Below, one piece after another: positions 45,587-53,867 of a stretch of 64,000 bases of DNA. The translations under genes were made by a program, and so were the position numbers. The notes under the pieces are model-generated. The model worked only from the letters and a program-made list of their open reading frames with translations, was not told the origin of the DNA and made no database searches. Origin of the DNA: Sphingomonas pruni NBRC 15498 (GTDB lineage: Bacteria > Pseudomonadota > Alphaproteobacteria > Sphingomonadales > Sphingomonadaceae); assembly GCF_001598455.1 (NCBI RefSeq), contig NZ_BCYZ01000014.1:1-64000 (forward strand), read 5' to 3'. Each line of letters opens with the position of its first letter. Position 1 is the stretch's first letter.

Positions 45587-45615
45587 ATTGAAGGTCATAA
45601 CAAAATGCTAGTCAA
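45587..45615 (-). promoter_or_regulatory. sigma-70-like promoter of the receptor/beta-helix operon
   Basis: On the minus strand TTGACT is followed after exactly 17 bases by TTCAAT, five of six and four of six consensus matches. Transcription would start about 20-25 bases before the TonB-dependent receptor ATG, which has a good ribosome-binding site. Confidence 0.5.
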
Positions 45616-45677
45616 GGCTATATTATGAAACCCTACGGTCTGTGCTTGAGGAAGCCCAGTATCGGCACTCCGTCCAC

Positions 45678-46607
45678 TCAGGCGCGGCGAATCTTCTTCG
45701 CCAAGTTCTGCAGGCCCATTCGCTCGACGCTAGCCTTGGCCAGTGCCATCGTGCCGTCGAACCCCGCCAGCGCGGCGATCAGCAGGCGGTTCGCGAGCGT
45801 CGGACGCAACAGCAGCACGTCGCAGCAATCGACACCGCCGGTAGCGAACTGGCGCTTGTGCTGGCCATCGCCCTCGGTGAAGTCGAAGCGGCGGCAGGCT
45901 GGGTCGGCGAACAGGTCGCGCAACGCCTCAACCTGGAGCACGGCGCCGACCGAGAGATCGCCGAACCGCGGATCGTGGCCGACAAATTCGTAGATGACGG
46001 TGCCGTCATGGACCGGGCAGTAAAGATAGGCAGCCGGCTCGCCACCAACGTACAATAGCCAGGCGCGGACATTGCCCTCCGCCGCCATGACATACATGCG
46101 CTGGAGGAAATCGGGCGCATCGGGCAAGCCGGCGCCCATCAGCTTTTCCTGATAAGTGGCGAGCGCGAGGCGGCGCGCGACCTCATGGAACTCGCGCAGT
46201 TCGGCGGGGGTCGCGTAGCGGCGGACATCGAGCGCACCGCCGGACGCGGCGGCGACCTTCTTCGCCTTGCGCTTGATGCCCGATCGCGTGTTCGACGACA
46301 GACGATCGAGATAGGCCTGGAACGTGGTCATCAGGTCGGCATAACGGCGGGTGTAGCGCTGGCGGGTAAAGGCGATCGCCGGACTGGCCGCATAGACGAG
46401 CGCGTGACGGTGATGCTCGGCGAGCGAGGTCACCAGATAGCCGTCCGCAGTCGGGTCGAGCGGCGGCAGATCGGGCCGGTCGCCGTCGAGCGCGTCGTCG
46501 AGGCTGAGCGGCACGCGAACGAGGTCCCGGCGGATCGCGCCGAGCGTGCGCGCGCCGATCTGGAATTTCAGCGGCAGCGGGCGCGCGCCGGACGTGATCG
46601 GCGTCAC
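45678..46607 (-). CDS. GNAT/FemAB-like acetyltransferase (BioF2 domain)
   Basis: A 309-residue protein of the acetyltransferase group used in polysaccharide or aminoacyl transfer (PF13480-like). Recognisable segments are LDRLSSNTRSGIKRKAKKV, ELREFHEVARRLALATYQEKL, RAWLLYVGGEPAAYLYCPVHDGTVIYEFVGHDPRF and the closing FDFTEGDGQHKRQFATG. The start is GTG at 46607, overlapping the deacetylase stop as GTGA. Pairing with a deacetylase suggests re-acylation of a deacetylated sugar or export of a modified glycan, but no glycosyltransferase is adjacent. Confidence 0.8.
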   Translation of the reverse strand: MTPITSGARPLPLKFQIGARTLGAIRRDLVRVPLSLDDALDGDRPDLPPLDPTADGYLVTSLAEHHRHALVYAASPAIAFTRQRYTRRYADLMTTFQAYLDRLSSNTRSGIKRKAKKVAAASGGALDVRRYATPAELREFHEVARRLALATYQEKLMGAGLPDAPDFLQRMYVMAAEGNVRAWLLYVGGEPAAYLYCPVHDGTVIYEFVGHDPRFGDLSVGAVLQVEALRDLFADPACRRFDFTEGDGQHKRQFATGGVDCCDVLLLRPTLANRLLIAALAGFDGTMALAKASVERMGLQNLAKKIRRA

Positions 46608-47557
46608 GCCGCGCGTTCCTCGACCAGGTTCGACCAGAGCTGTTCCGCCTGGCGCCAGCGCGTGCGCAACATGTTGGGAGCGAGCGGCGTCGCTTGCCCG
46701 GCGCTGGCGAACTCCGGCAGGTCGCGGAACCAGGTGGTCGAGAGCGTCGACCGCGCATCGGCAAGCATCGCGCATAATCCTGCGAACCGCGCGACATGAA
46801 CGCCGTTCGGACGCGTGCCGCCACGATTGGCGAGCTCGAAGCCATGGCTAACGATGGTCACGGCTTCATGCTCCTGGGCAACCGCATGGTCGAGCGCGGC
46901 GCGCATTTCGCCCTGAGACAGTGCGCAGATCTGGAAATGGCGCAGATTGCCCGGCACGTCCTCGATCACCGTCACCGGCACCTCGGTCACGCCATTATGC
47001 GCGACGGGCGCGATCTGGCGCTGCGGCAGGCCGATCTGGCTGGGCCAGGGCGCGTCAGCGCCATTATGGCTGCTGTCGTAACGGAAGCCGAGTTCCGCCA
47101 AGGCGACGAGCGTGTCATCGTTGGCGGCATAACTGCCGGCGCGGAACGCGACCGGTTCGGGCGCGCCGCAGGCCTTGAGCAGGTCGCCCGCGCCGGCGAT
47201 CAGCGCGCGCTGTTCGTCGAGATTATAGTCGATCAGCTCAAACCGGCCCGAACTCTCACCGGCATCGTCCGCCTTCGCGCCCGCCCAATTGGGGTGCATG
47301 TGAAGTTGCACCTCCTGTCCTGCGGCGAGGATGGTTTCGACCACCGGGCGGATCGCATCGAGCCCGAACACCATGGTCGGCATCGGATCGACGAAGAAGG
47401 TGCCCTTGAGACCGTGCCGACCAAGCATGTCGAGCTGATAGCGGATGCCGACACCGGCCGGATCTAGCGAGCGCTCGATCTGAGTCGCCAGGTCGCACCC
47501 CGCGGCGTGGTGGCGCCACATCAGCTCGGTATCGATGGTGAGGAATACGGCTGTCAC
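46604..47557 (-). CDS. polysaccharide deacetylase family protein
   Basis: A 317-residue NodB-homology protein. The N-terminal motif FLTIDTELMW provides the Asp-x-Glu pattern in place of the usual DDG. Other landmarks are FFVDPMP, HMHPNW for metal-binding histidines, FRAGSYAANDDTL and the closing IVSHGFEL. The protein lacks a signal peptide, so it is either cytoplasmic or acts on a lipid-linked intermediate at the inner membrane. It is coupled to the acetyltransferase. A REP-like repeat lies between its start and ohr. Confidence 0.82.
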   Translation of the reverse strand: MTAVFLTIDTELMWRHHAAGCDLATQIERSLDPAGVGIRYQLDMLGRHGLKGTFFVDPMPTMVFGLDAIRPVVETILAAGQEVQLHMHPNWAGAKADDAGESSGRFELIDYNLDEQRALIAGAGDLLKACGAPEPVAFRAGSYAANDDTLVALAELGFRYDSSHNGADAPWPSQIGLPQRQIAPVAHNGVTEVPVTVIEDVPGNLRHFQICALSQGEMRAALDHAVAQEHEAVTIVSHGFELANRGGTRPNGVHVARFAGLCAMLADARSTLSTTWFRDLPEFASAGQATPLAPNMLRTRWRQAEQLWSNLVEERAA

Positions 47558-47619
47558 GCCGCTGGGGGATAGCGGCAGACGGTGAAGATTTTGCCAATTC
47601 GCGGGAGGTAAGCCGCTAC

Positions 47620-47722
47620 TAGCCCCTCCCCTTCAGGGGAGGGGTTGGGGTGGGGCCTCTCCTCAGGCGATTAGCTTGCGGCACTGCCCCACCCCCAACC
47701 CCTCCCCTGAAAGGGAGGGGCT
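47620..47722. repeat. REP-like inverted repeat (REPIN-type)
   Basis: The left unit (47620-47656) begins TAGCCCCTCCCCTTCAGG and the right unit (47686-47722) is nearly its reverse complement, ending AGGGAGGGGCTA. Each unit also contains its own hairpin of CCCCTCCCC against GGGGAGGGG. The units are separated by about 29 bases of unrelated sequence. This is the paired-unit layout of REPINs. Confidence 0.8.
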
Positions 47723-47736
47723 AAGAAGGAGCGCGA

Positions 47737-48165
47737 TCAAGCGTGCTCGACCACCGAAAGCCGGACGTCGAGATTGCCTCGGGTCGCTTCCGAATAAGGG
47801 CAGACGATGTGCGCGGCATCGACCAGTTCTTGCGCGGTCGCAGTGTCGATACCCGGCAGGTCGACCGCGAGCGCCACGTCGAGTCCGAAGCCGCGGCCAT
47901 CGTCGCGCTTGCCGATCCCGACGCTGGCGGTGACCGTCGCGTCGTCGGCGACGCGGATCTTGCGCTGTCCGGCGACGAAGCGGATCGCGCCGAGGAAGCA
48001 GGCGGCATAGCCGACGCCGAACAATTGCTCGGGATTGGTGCCGCCACCGGCGCCACCGAGTTCCTTGGCGGTCTGCAGCTCGACGTCGAGCAAACCGTCT
48101 TCGCTGCGGCCATGGCCGGTGCGGCCGCCGGTTACCGTAGCGCTGGTGCGATAGAGAATGTCCAT
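47737..48165 (-). CDS. ohr: organic hydroperoxide reductase Ohr
   Basis: A 142-residue OsmC/Ohr-fold thiol peroxidase that reduces organic and fatty-acid hydroperoxides with lipoyl or dihydrolipoamide systems. Both catalytic cysteines are present: Cys56 in GYAACFLGAI and Cys122 in VCPYSEATRGN, and the conserved Arg lies in the N-terminal part. The ATG at 48165 has AGGAG upstream; the longer frame is a shadow. Divergent from ohrR with operators between them. Confidence 0.96.
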   Translation of the reverse strand: MDILYRTSATVTGGRTGHGRSEDGLLDVELQTAKELGGAGGGTNPEQLFGVGYAACFLGAIRFVAGQRKIRVADDATVTASVGIGKRDDGRGFGLDVALAVDLPGIDTATAQELVDAAHIVCPYSEATRGNLDVRLSVVEHA

Positions 48166-48180
48166 GAGTGCTGCTCCTAT

Positions 48181-48196
48181 ATATATCGCGATAAGT
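48181..48196 (-). promoter_or_regulatory. OhrR operator, ohr side
   Basis: ATATATCGCGATAAGT lies 16 bases before the ohr start and is the exact reverse complement of the operator at 48246-48261. The core TATCGCGATA is a perfect palindrome. A weaker third core, TCGCGATC, follows at 48201-48208. Confidence 0.85.
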
Positions 48197-48232
48197 GTTG
48201 TCGCGATCTGCGAAATAGGCTTGGCTGCGCTC

Positions 48233-48262
48233 TTGTCAAGAGAAAACTTATCGCGATATATG
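48233..48262 (+). promoter_or_regulatory. ohrR promoter overlapped by OhrR operator
   Basis: TTGTCA (48233-48238) and TATATG (48257-48262) form a sigma-70-like promoter with an 18-base spacer. The operator ACTTATCGCGATATAT at 48246-48261 covers the spacer and most of the -10 box, so bound OhrR would block polymerase and repress its own gene. Confidence 0.7.
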
Positions 48263-48294
48263 TTGGAGACGGATTTAGGCGACGGACCCGACCA

Positions 48295-48726
48295 ATGGAT
48301 GTGATGAAGCTCGACGATCAGCTCTGCTACGCGCTCTATTCCGCGAGCATGGCGGTGCAGCGTGCCTACAAGCCGTTGCTCGACCAGATGGGCATCACCT
48401 ACCCGCAATTCCTGGTGCTCAACCTGTTATGGCATAACGGGCGGCAGAATGTGGGCGGACTGGCCGAGAAGCTCGCGCTCGAATCGAGCACGCTGACTCC
48501 GTTGCTCAAGCGGCTGGAGGCGGCTGGACTGGTAACGCGGACGCGCAATCCCAAGAACGAACGCGAAGTGCTGATCGAGACGACGCCGAAGGGAGAGGCA
48601 CTGAGGTCGGAAGCGGGATGCCTGGCCGAGCGCCTGGTCGAGACGTCCGGAGCGCCGGTCGCCGGGATCATCGACCTGAACAAGCGCGTGAAGGAATTTC
48701 GCGACCGGGTCTATGCCGGGCTGTGA
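48295..48726 (+). CDS. ohrR: organic-peroxide-sensing repressor OhrR
   Basis: MarR-family repressor of 143 residues with the sensing Cys11 in DQLCYALYSASMAVQRAYKPLL, the DNA-binding helices NVGGLAEKLALESSTLTPLLKRL and wing residues RTRNPKNEREV. Oxidation of the Cys by organic peroxides should release it from DNA and induce ohr. The ATG at 48295 is preferred, although an ATG three codons later is possible. Its last 16 bases overlap the end of the convergent XRE gene. Confidence 0.94.
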   Translation: MDVMKLDDQLCYALYSASMAVQRAYKPLLDQMGITYPQFLVLNLLWHNGRQNVGGLAEKLALESSTLTPLLKRLEAAGLVTRTRNPKNEREVLIETTPKGEALRSEAGCLAERLVETSGAPVAGIIDLNKRVKEFRDRVYAGL

Positions 48727-49571
48727 AGCTCCGCGCGGCGCCGCTCCGAGCGCGCGGCCATGAGCGACCGGATACGATCCGCGCCTTCGCTGCTGATGGG
48801 ATTGTAGACGATCATTCCCAGATCGGGGCGTCCGTCGACCGCGAAGATCGAGAATTCCAGTTCGATCGGCCCGATCTCGGGGTGTCGCAGGCGCTTCACC
48901 CCCTCCGCATGGCCGACCACGTCATTGGCGCGCCATAACGCCGCAAAATGCGGGCTGGTGTGCGAAAGCTCATCGACGAGTTGCGCGATCTCTGCACCCG
49001 CGCCGGCCCGCATCGCCTCAGCGCGGAACGATGCGACCACTGAGCGCGCGACGTTCAGCCAATCCTCCTGCGCTGCCTGCACGCGCGCATCGGAGAACAT
49101 CATGCGCAGGATATTGCGTCGATCCGGGGGGAGCCGTGCATAATCGGTCAGCAATGCCGCCGCTGCCTCGTTCCAGGCCACCACGTCCCAGATCGCGGTT
49201 TTGACCAGAGCAGGGCTGGGCGACAAGGCGTCGAGCACGCGCTGCAACCGCGGCGTCACCCCCTCGGCACCGCGATAGCGCGCCTCGGGTGGGCGACCGA
49301 GGCCCAGGATGAAGAGATGCTCGCGCTCCGGCTCAGTCAGCATCAATCCGGCGGCAATGCGGTTGAGCACGTCGGCGGACGGCGCCCCTCCCCTGCCCTG
49401 TTCGAGCCAGGTGTACCAGGTCGGGCTGATATTGGCGCGTTGCGCGACTTCCTCGCGGCGCAGGCCGGGCGTGCGGCGGCGGCCTCCGCCCAAGCCGAAC
49501 GCCGCCGGATCGAGCCGGGTACGGCGGTCGCGCAGGAAAGTCCCAAGCGGATTGGCGGGTTCGGCTGGCAT
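48711..49571 (-). CDS. XRE-family regulator with MmyB-like ligand domain
   Basis: A 286-residue protein with an N-terminal Cro/C1 helix-turn-helix (RTPGLRREEVAQRANISPTWYTWLEQG) and the C-terminal MmyB-like domain (VVAWNEAAAALLTDYARLPPDRRNILRMMF). This domain resembles a PAS-like fold and is widespread in actinobacteria and proteobacteria; some members bind fatty acids. It is divergent from the NAD-epimerase gene with 107 bases between starts, so it probably represses that gene. Its 3' end overlaps ohrR. Confidence 0.9.
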   Translation of the reverse strand: MPAEPANPLGTFLRDRRTRLDPAAFGLGGGRRRTPGLRREEVAQRANISPTWYTWLEQGRGGAPSADVLNRIAAGLMLTEPEREHLFILGLGRPPEARYRGAEGVTPRLQRVLDALSPSPALVKTAIWDVVAWNEAAAALLTDYARLPPDRRNILRMMFSDARVQAAQEDWLNVARSVVASFRAEAMRAGAGAEIAQLVDELSHTSPHFAALWRANDVVGHAEGVKRLRHPEIGPIELEFSIFAVDGRPDLGMIVYNPISSEGADRIRSLMAARSERRRAELHSPA

Positions 49572-49678
49572 CTGATCAGAGGCGATCCTGTTGGTACTTA
49601 TACCATGATAATATCACTACTTTTACAGGATGACGAATAGCCCGACATGACGGTTCGAACAATATCGAAAGGCTGTTC

Positions 49679-50584
49679 ATGCGTGTCTTCCTCACCGGCG
49701 CCACCGGCTTCATCGGCTCCCGTATCGTTCCCGAACTGCTCGCGGCGGGGCACGAGGTTCTCGGCCTGACGCGATCCGACGCCGGCGCGCGCGCCCTCGA
49801 AGCTGCCGGCGCGCAGGTCCATCGCGGCGATCTGGAACATCCCGAGACTCTCCGTGCCGGCGCGGATCAGGCGGATGCGGTAATCCACACCGCGTTCGAC
49901 CACGATTTCTCCAAATTCCTGGCGAATTGCGAGAAGGACCGCCGCGCCATCGAGGCTATGGGCGATGTGCTCAAGGGGTCCGACCGCCCGCTGCTGATCA
50001 CTTCGGGGACGGGCATCGGCAATCCCGAATCGGGCGGACCCGCGACCGAGGATGTGCTCAATAGGAACCATCCCAACCCGCGCGCCGCGTCGGAACTGGC
50101 GGGGCAAATATTGCTCGACGCTGGCGTGAACCTGGTCTCGATGCGCCTGCCGCAGGTCCACGACACCGTCAAACAGGGTCTGGTCTCGCCCTTCATCGAA
50201 CTTTCGAAGGCGAAGGGTGCGGTCGCCTATATCGGCGATGGCCTCAACCGCTGGCCCGCGGCGCATGTGCTCGACGTCGCGAAATTGTACGTCCTCGCAG
50301 TCGAGCGGTCGGCGCCCGGCGCGCGCTATCACGCCGTAGCCGAAGAGGGCATCCCGGTCCGCGATATCGCCGAGGTGGTTGGCGCGGGCCTGAACCTGCC
50401 TGTCGTTTCGCTGACGCCCGAACAAGCACCGGCGCATTTCGGCTGGCTGGCGATGTTCGCGGGGCTCGATCTCCCCGCGTCCAGCGCGAAGACCCGCGAA
50501 TTGCTGGGCTGGCAGCCGACCGGGCCCGGGCTGCTCGAGGACCTGAAGGCGATGGATTATTCGCTGGTAGGAATGGGCGGCTGA
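49679..50584 (+). CDS. NAD-dependent epimerase/dehydratase-like SDR
   Basis: Extended or atypical SDR of 301 residues with the Rossmann motif TGATGFIGSR near residues 6-15. The catalytic Tyr of YxxxK is not evident in the central region (NRNHPNPRAASELAGQILL), which suggests an atypical NmrA-like role as reductase or redox sensor. The sequence resembles proteins often found divergent from MmyB-type XRE regulators. The start is at ATG 49679 with GAAAGG upstream. A REP-like repeat follows it. Confidence 0.85.
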   Translation: MRVFLTGATGFIGSRIVPELLAAGHEVLGLTRSDAGARALEAAGAQVHRGDLEHPETLRAGADQADAVIHTAFDHDFSKFLANCEKDRRAIEAMGDVLKGSDRPLLITSGTGIGNPESGGPATEDVLNRNHPNPRAASELAGQILLDAGVNLVSMRLPQVHDTVKQGLVSPFIELSKAKGAVAYIGDGLNRWPAAHVLDVAKLYVLAVERSAPGARYHAVAEEGIPVRDIAEVVGAGLNLPVVSLTPEQAPAHFGWLAMFAGLDLPASSAKTRELLGWQPTGPGLLEDLKAMDYSLVGMGG

Positions 50585-50628
50585 AGCGACACTCATCCAA
50601 CGCTCCGCGTAGGCGGCAACCCTGATTC

Positions 50629-50722
50629 TCCCCTCCCGTTTACGGGAGGGGCCGGGGGAGGGCATGTCGCATTGAAGCGATGAACAAGCCCTCCCCCTAA
50701 CCCCTCCCGTAAACGGGAGGGG
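50629..50722. repeat. REP-like inverted repeat (REPIN-type)
   Basis: Units CCCTCCCGTTTACGGGAGGG (left) and CCCTCCCGTAAACGGGAGGG (right) each fold into a hairpin and are inverted relative to one another around a short non-repetitive centre. The GGGG(G/C)AGGG arms pair as well. It fills the convergent gap between the epimerase and uvrC genes and may also act as a bidirectional terminator. Confidence 0.8.
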
Positions 50723-50732
50723 AACGCAGAGA

Positions 50733-52652
50733 TTACCGCGAATGGTAGAAGTCGTAGACCTGCTGTGCGACCGCGGCGGAGACGCCGGGCGCCTTCTTCA
50801 GGTCGTCTAGGCTTGCGCCCCGCACCGACCGGGCGGTGCCGAAGTGCATCAATAGCGCTTTCTTGCGCGCCGGGCCGATCCCCGGAACCTCGTCGAGCGG
50901 TGACGCGCCGATCGCCTTGGCGCGTTTCTGGCGGTGCGCGCCGATCGCGAAGCGGTGGACCTCGTCGCGCAGGCGTTGAAGATAGAACAGCACCGGCGAG
51001 TTGACCGGCAAGGTCAGCTCGCGGCCGTCCATCAAGTGAAAGACCTCGCGCCCCTCGCGGCCGTGATGCGGCCCCTTGGCGACGCCGACCAGGCAGACAT
51101 CCTCGATCCCCATTTCCTCGAGCACGCCCTTGACCGCGTTCAATTGCCCGCGACCGCCGTCGATCAGCACCAGGTCGGGCCAGTCGCCGGCATCCCGATC
51201 GGGATCCTCCGCTTGGGCGCGGGCGAAGCGGCGGGCGAACACTTCGCGCATCATCGCGAAATCGTCGTCGGTCGCCGCCTGCTTGATGTTGAACTTGCGA
51301 TACTGGCCTTTGCGGAAGCCCTCCGGCCCGGCGACGACCATCGCGCCGAGCGCGTTGGTGCCCTGGATATGGCTGTTGTCGTAGATCTCGATGCGGTTGG
51401 GCGGCTCGGCCAGCTCGAACAGGTCGGCGACTTCGCGCAGCAATTTCGCCTGGGTGGTCGATTCCGCCAGCCGCCGGTCGAGCGCCTCGACCGCGTTTCG
51501 CTTGGCCTGTTCCATCAGGCGGCGGCGATCGCCGCGCTGCGGCACCGACAACGCGACCTTATAGCCCGCGCGCTCCGCCAGGGCCTCGCTCAACAGCGCA
51601 CCCTCGGCCAGCTCGCGATCGAGCAGAACGTTCCGCGCCGGCGGCACTTCCTCGTAGAATTGGGTAAGGAAGCTGGTCAGCACCTCATCCTCGGGCACCT
51701 CGTTGGTATGCGCGGGGAAGAAGCTGCGATGCCCCCAATTCTGCCCGCCGCGGATGAAGAACGCCTGGATGCCCATCACCCCGTCGCGACACGCGAGCGC
51801 GAAGACGTCGGCGTCCCCTACCCCCTCGGCGTTGATCGCCTGCGTCCCCTGGATGAACGTCAGCGCCTTCAGCCGGTCGCGCAGCACCGCGGCGAGCTCG
51901 AAGTCCATCGCCTCGGCCGCTTCGGTCATTTGCGCGCCCAGCTTGGTCTGCACCTTGGTCGACTTGCCCGCCAGGAAGTCCTTCGCGTCGCCAACCAGCT
52001 CGGCATATTCCTCGACCCCGATCCGCCCAACGCACGGCGCCGAGCAGCGCTTGATCTGATAGAGCAAGCACGGCCGGTCGCGGGTCTTGAAGAAGCCGTC
52101 GGTGCACGACCGCAGCAAGAACAGTTTCTGCAGCGCGTTGAGCGTGTTATTGACCGAGCCGGCGCTGGCGAACGGACCGTAATAATTGCCCTTGGCGCGC
52201 CGCGCGCCGCGATGCTTCTGAATGCGCGGGAAGTCGTGGTCGGCGCGCAGCAGGATGAACGGGAAGCTTTTGTCGTCGCGCAGCAGGACATTGTAGGCCG
52301 GGCGGAAACGCTTGATCAGCTGTGCCTCGAGCAACAGCGCTTCTGCCTCGTTATTGGTCGTGACAATCGTCATCGACCGGGTCTGCGCGACCATCCGCTG
52401 GAGGCGCTTGGGCAGGCGATCGACCTGGGTATAATTGGTGACGCGGTTCTTGAGCGCGCGCGCCTTGCCGACATAGAGCACGTCGCCGCGCGCATCCTGC
52501 ATGCGATAGACGCCGGGCCGCGCCGGCAAGGTCTTCAGCACGTTGCGGATCGCCGCCACGCCCGCGGCAAGGTCGGGCGCCTCACCGCCGCCGCGGACGG
52601 TGTAGGTGGCTTTGTCTTCGTTGAATCGGGTCGGCGAGTTAGGATCGGACAC
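50733..52652 (-). CDS. uvrC: excinuclease ABC subunit C
   Basis: Nucleotide-excision-repair endonuclease of 639 residues that makes both incisions with UvrB. Domain order is GIY-YIG nuclease (LPARPGVYRMQDARGDVLYVGKA), a cysteine-rich stretch (CSAPCVGRI), the UvrB-binding UVR helix region near residue 220, the RNase H-like C-terminal nuclease (IEIYDNSHIQGTNALGAMV, VLIDGGRGQLNAV) and a final pair of helix-hairpin-helix motifs (DEVPGIGPARKKALLMHFG). Full length with no unusual features. Confidence 0.96.
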   Translation of the reverse strand: MSDPNSPTRFNEDKATYTVRGGGEAPDLAAGVAAIRNVLKTLPARPGVYRMQDARGDVLYVGKARALKNRVTNYTQVDRLPKRLQRMVAQTRSMTIVTTNNEAEALLLEAQLIKRFRPAYNVLLRDDKSFPFILLRADHDFPRIQKHRGARRAKGNYYGPFASAGSVNNTLNALQKLFLLRSCTDGFFKTRDRPCLLYQIKRCSAPCVGRIGVEEYAELVGDAKDFLAGKSTKVQTKLGAQMTEAAEAMDFELAAVLRDRLKALTFIQGTQAINAEGVGDADVFALACRDGVMGIQAFFIRGGQNWGHRSFFPAHTNEVPEDEVLTSFLTQFYEEVPPARNVLLDRELAEGALLSEALAERAGYKVALSVPQRGDRRRLMEQAKRNAVEALDRRLAESTTQAKLLREVADLFELAEPPNRIEIYDNSHIQGTNALGAMVVAGPEGFRKGQYRKFNIKQAATDDDFAMMREVFARRFARAQAEDPDRDAGDWPDLVLIDGGRGQLNAVKGVLEEMGIEDVCLVGVAKGPHHGREGREVFHLMDGRELTLPVNSPVLFYLQRLRDEVHRFAIGAHRQKRAKAIGASPLDEVPGIGPARKKALLMHFGTARSVRGASLDDLKKAPGVSAAVAQQVYDFYHSR

Positions 52653-52750
52653 GCTGATCAGTTAGGCGCTGGAGGGACGGTCAACAATGCTTAAGAGCTG
52701 CCAGTTAGGCTGATGGTGCCATGCAAATCCCATCGATATTCCTGCCGACC

Positions 52751-53428
52751 ATGACACGACGCGAGCTGATTGCGGCAGCAAGCATCGGCGCCATAAGCAC
52801 AGGACTGACCGGATGCGACGTGCTCATCGGTTGGCATTACCGGTTCCGGCTGACCGGATGGGTCGAGTGTGATGGCGAGGTCGTCCAGGGATCTAGTGTC
52901 ATCGAGATCGCCCGTATGCGCGGCTATGATAGCGTCGGCGGCAAGGTTCATGGAGAAGCCGTCGCGATCGATATTCCGGGCCGGGCAACGTTGTTCCTGC
53001 TGCTCCGAGACGCGGGCAGCCCGGATTGGGCCATCTGGATGCCGCATCACGCCTTTGCGTCACAGCTCAATGCCGCTGCCACCGGCGACGGCAAGGTGCT
53101 GGACCGCCTTTCACACAGCGCGGGAACGATCGCGACGCTGGCGCCGGCCTACTATCCGACGATGGCGCGATTCCGCGATATCAACGATCCGGCAACCATC
53201 GAGCGGGTCGATCCCGCCGATTTAGCCGCTAGTTTCGGTCCGGGCGCTAGGTTCAAAGGCATCACCGTTGAACTGACCAACGACCGGGTGACGACGGGAA
53301 TTGGTCGACGTTTGCCTTGGTTAGACAAGACCCTTGGCGGCATGGCGAGGGACAATCGAGCCAACTTGGCTGACGAGCCCCCGTTCGGCGCGATGATTGC
53401 CGCACAGGACTTCAGGCGCAACCGCTAA
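52751..53428 (+). CDS. putative lipoprotein of unknown function
   Basis: About 225 residues from the ATG at 52751 (52721 is an in-frame alternative). The N-terminus MTRRELIAAASIGAISTGLTGCD is twin-arginine-like and ends in lipobox LTGC, so it is probably a lipoprotein. The rest is beta-rich (YRFRLTGWVECDGEVVQGSSVIEI, GEAVAIDIPGRATLFLLLRD), and I do not recognise a family. It is divergent from uvrC and has a hairpin terminator after it. Confidence 0.6.
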   Translation: MTRRELIAAASIGAISTGLTGCDVLIGWHYRFRLTGWVECDGEVVQGSSVIEIARMRGYDSVGGKVHGEAVAIDIPGRATLFLLLRDAGSPDWAIWMPHHAFASQLNAAATGDGKVLDRLSHSAGTIATLAPAYYPTMARFRDINDPATIERVDPADLAASFGPGARFKGITVELTNDRVTTGIGRRLPWLDKTLGGMARDNRANLADEPPFGAMIAAQDFRRNR

Positions 53429-53450
53429 CCGCCGGACCGGTGTCCGGCGG
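53429..53450. terminator. bidirectional hairpin between convergent genes
   Basis: CCGCCGGAC and GTCCGGCGG form a perfect 9-bp stem with a CGGT loop, at the stop of the putative lipoprotein and ten bases from the stop of the convergent small secreted protein. No long T-run, but position and stability support termination in both directions. Confidence 0.65.
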
Positions 53451-53459
53451 CTCGCTGTC

Positions 53460-53792
53460 TTACTTGATCGCGGCGAGGTCGGTTGCGACCTTCTTGAGCA
53501 CGTCGTCGGTGATCTTGCCGCCCGACATCGGCGCGACTTGGTTGAGGCTCATCGACTTGAAGCTCTCATACATCGGATGCTGCGAGACGTCGCCGCCCAG
53601 GTCCGCGGTGAGCACTTCCTTGCCCTTGGCATCGGCCTCGATCGTCTCGATCGGGGTGTCGAGCGTGAACTTGCTGGTGACGGCAGGCGCGGCGCCGGTT
53701 ACGGGCCCGACGCTGGCGCCAGTGACTGGTGCCGCGGCGGGAGCCGGCGCGGTCTGGCCGGTGAGCAGAGCGATAGCGATCAGCGACATCAT
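53460..53792 (-). CDS. small secreted protein of unknown function
   Basis: A 110-residue protein with a signal sequence (MMSLIAIALLTGQTAPAPA) and a Pro/Ala/Val-rich linker, then a helical domain (TPIETIEADAKGKEVLTADL and MYESFKSMSLNQVAPMSGG). I recall no defined family, although the linker and C-terminal pattern look conserved enough to be a real sphingomonad gene. It is about 75 bases downstream of the chorismate mutase gene on the same strand. Confidence 0.65.
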   Translation of the reverse strand: MMSLIAIALLTGQTAPAPAAAPVTGASVGPVTGAAPAVTSKFTLDTPIETIEADAKGKEVLTADLGGDVSQHPMYESFKSMSLNQVAPMSGGKITDDVLKKVATDLAAIK

Positions 53793-53867
53793 GTTTTCAT
53801 TCTCCCCTAAAGAGCGCGGTCTGTGTGGCCGCGATTGGCGTCGGAATTATGGCAGGCCGACCAGCCA

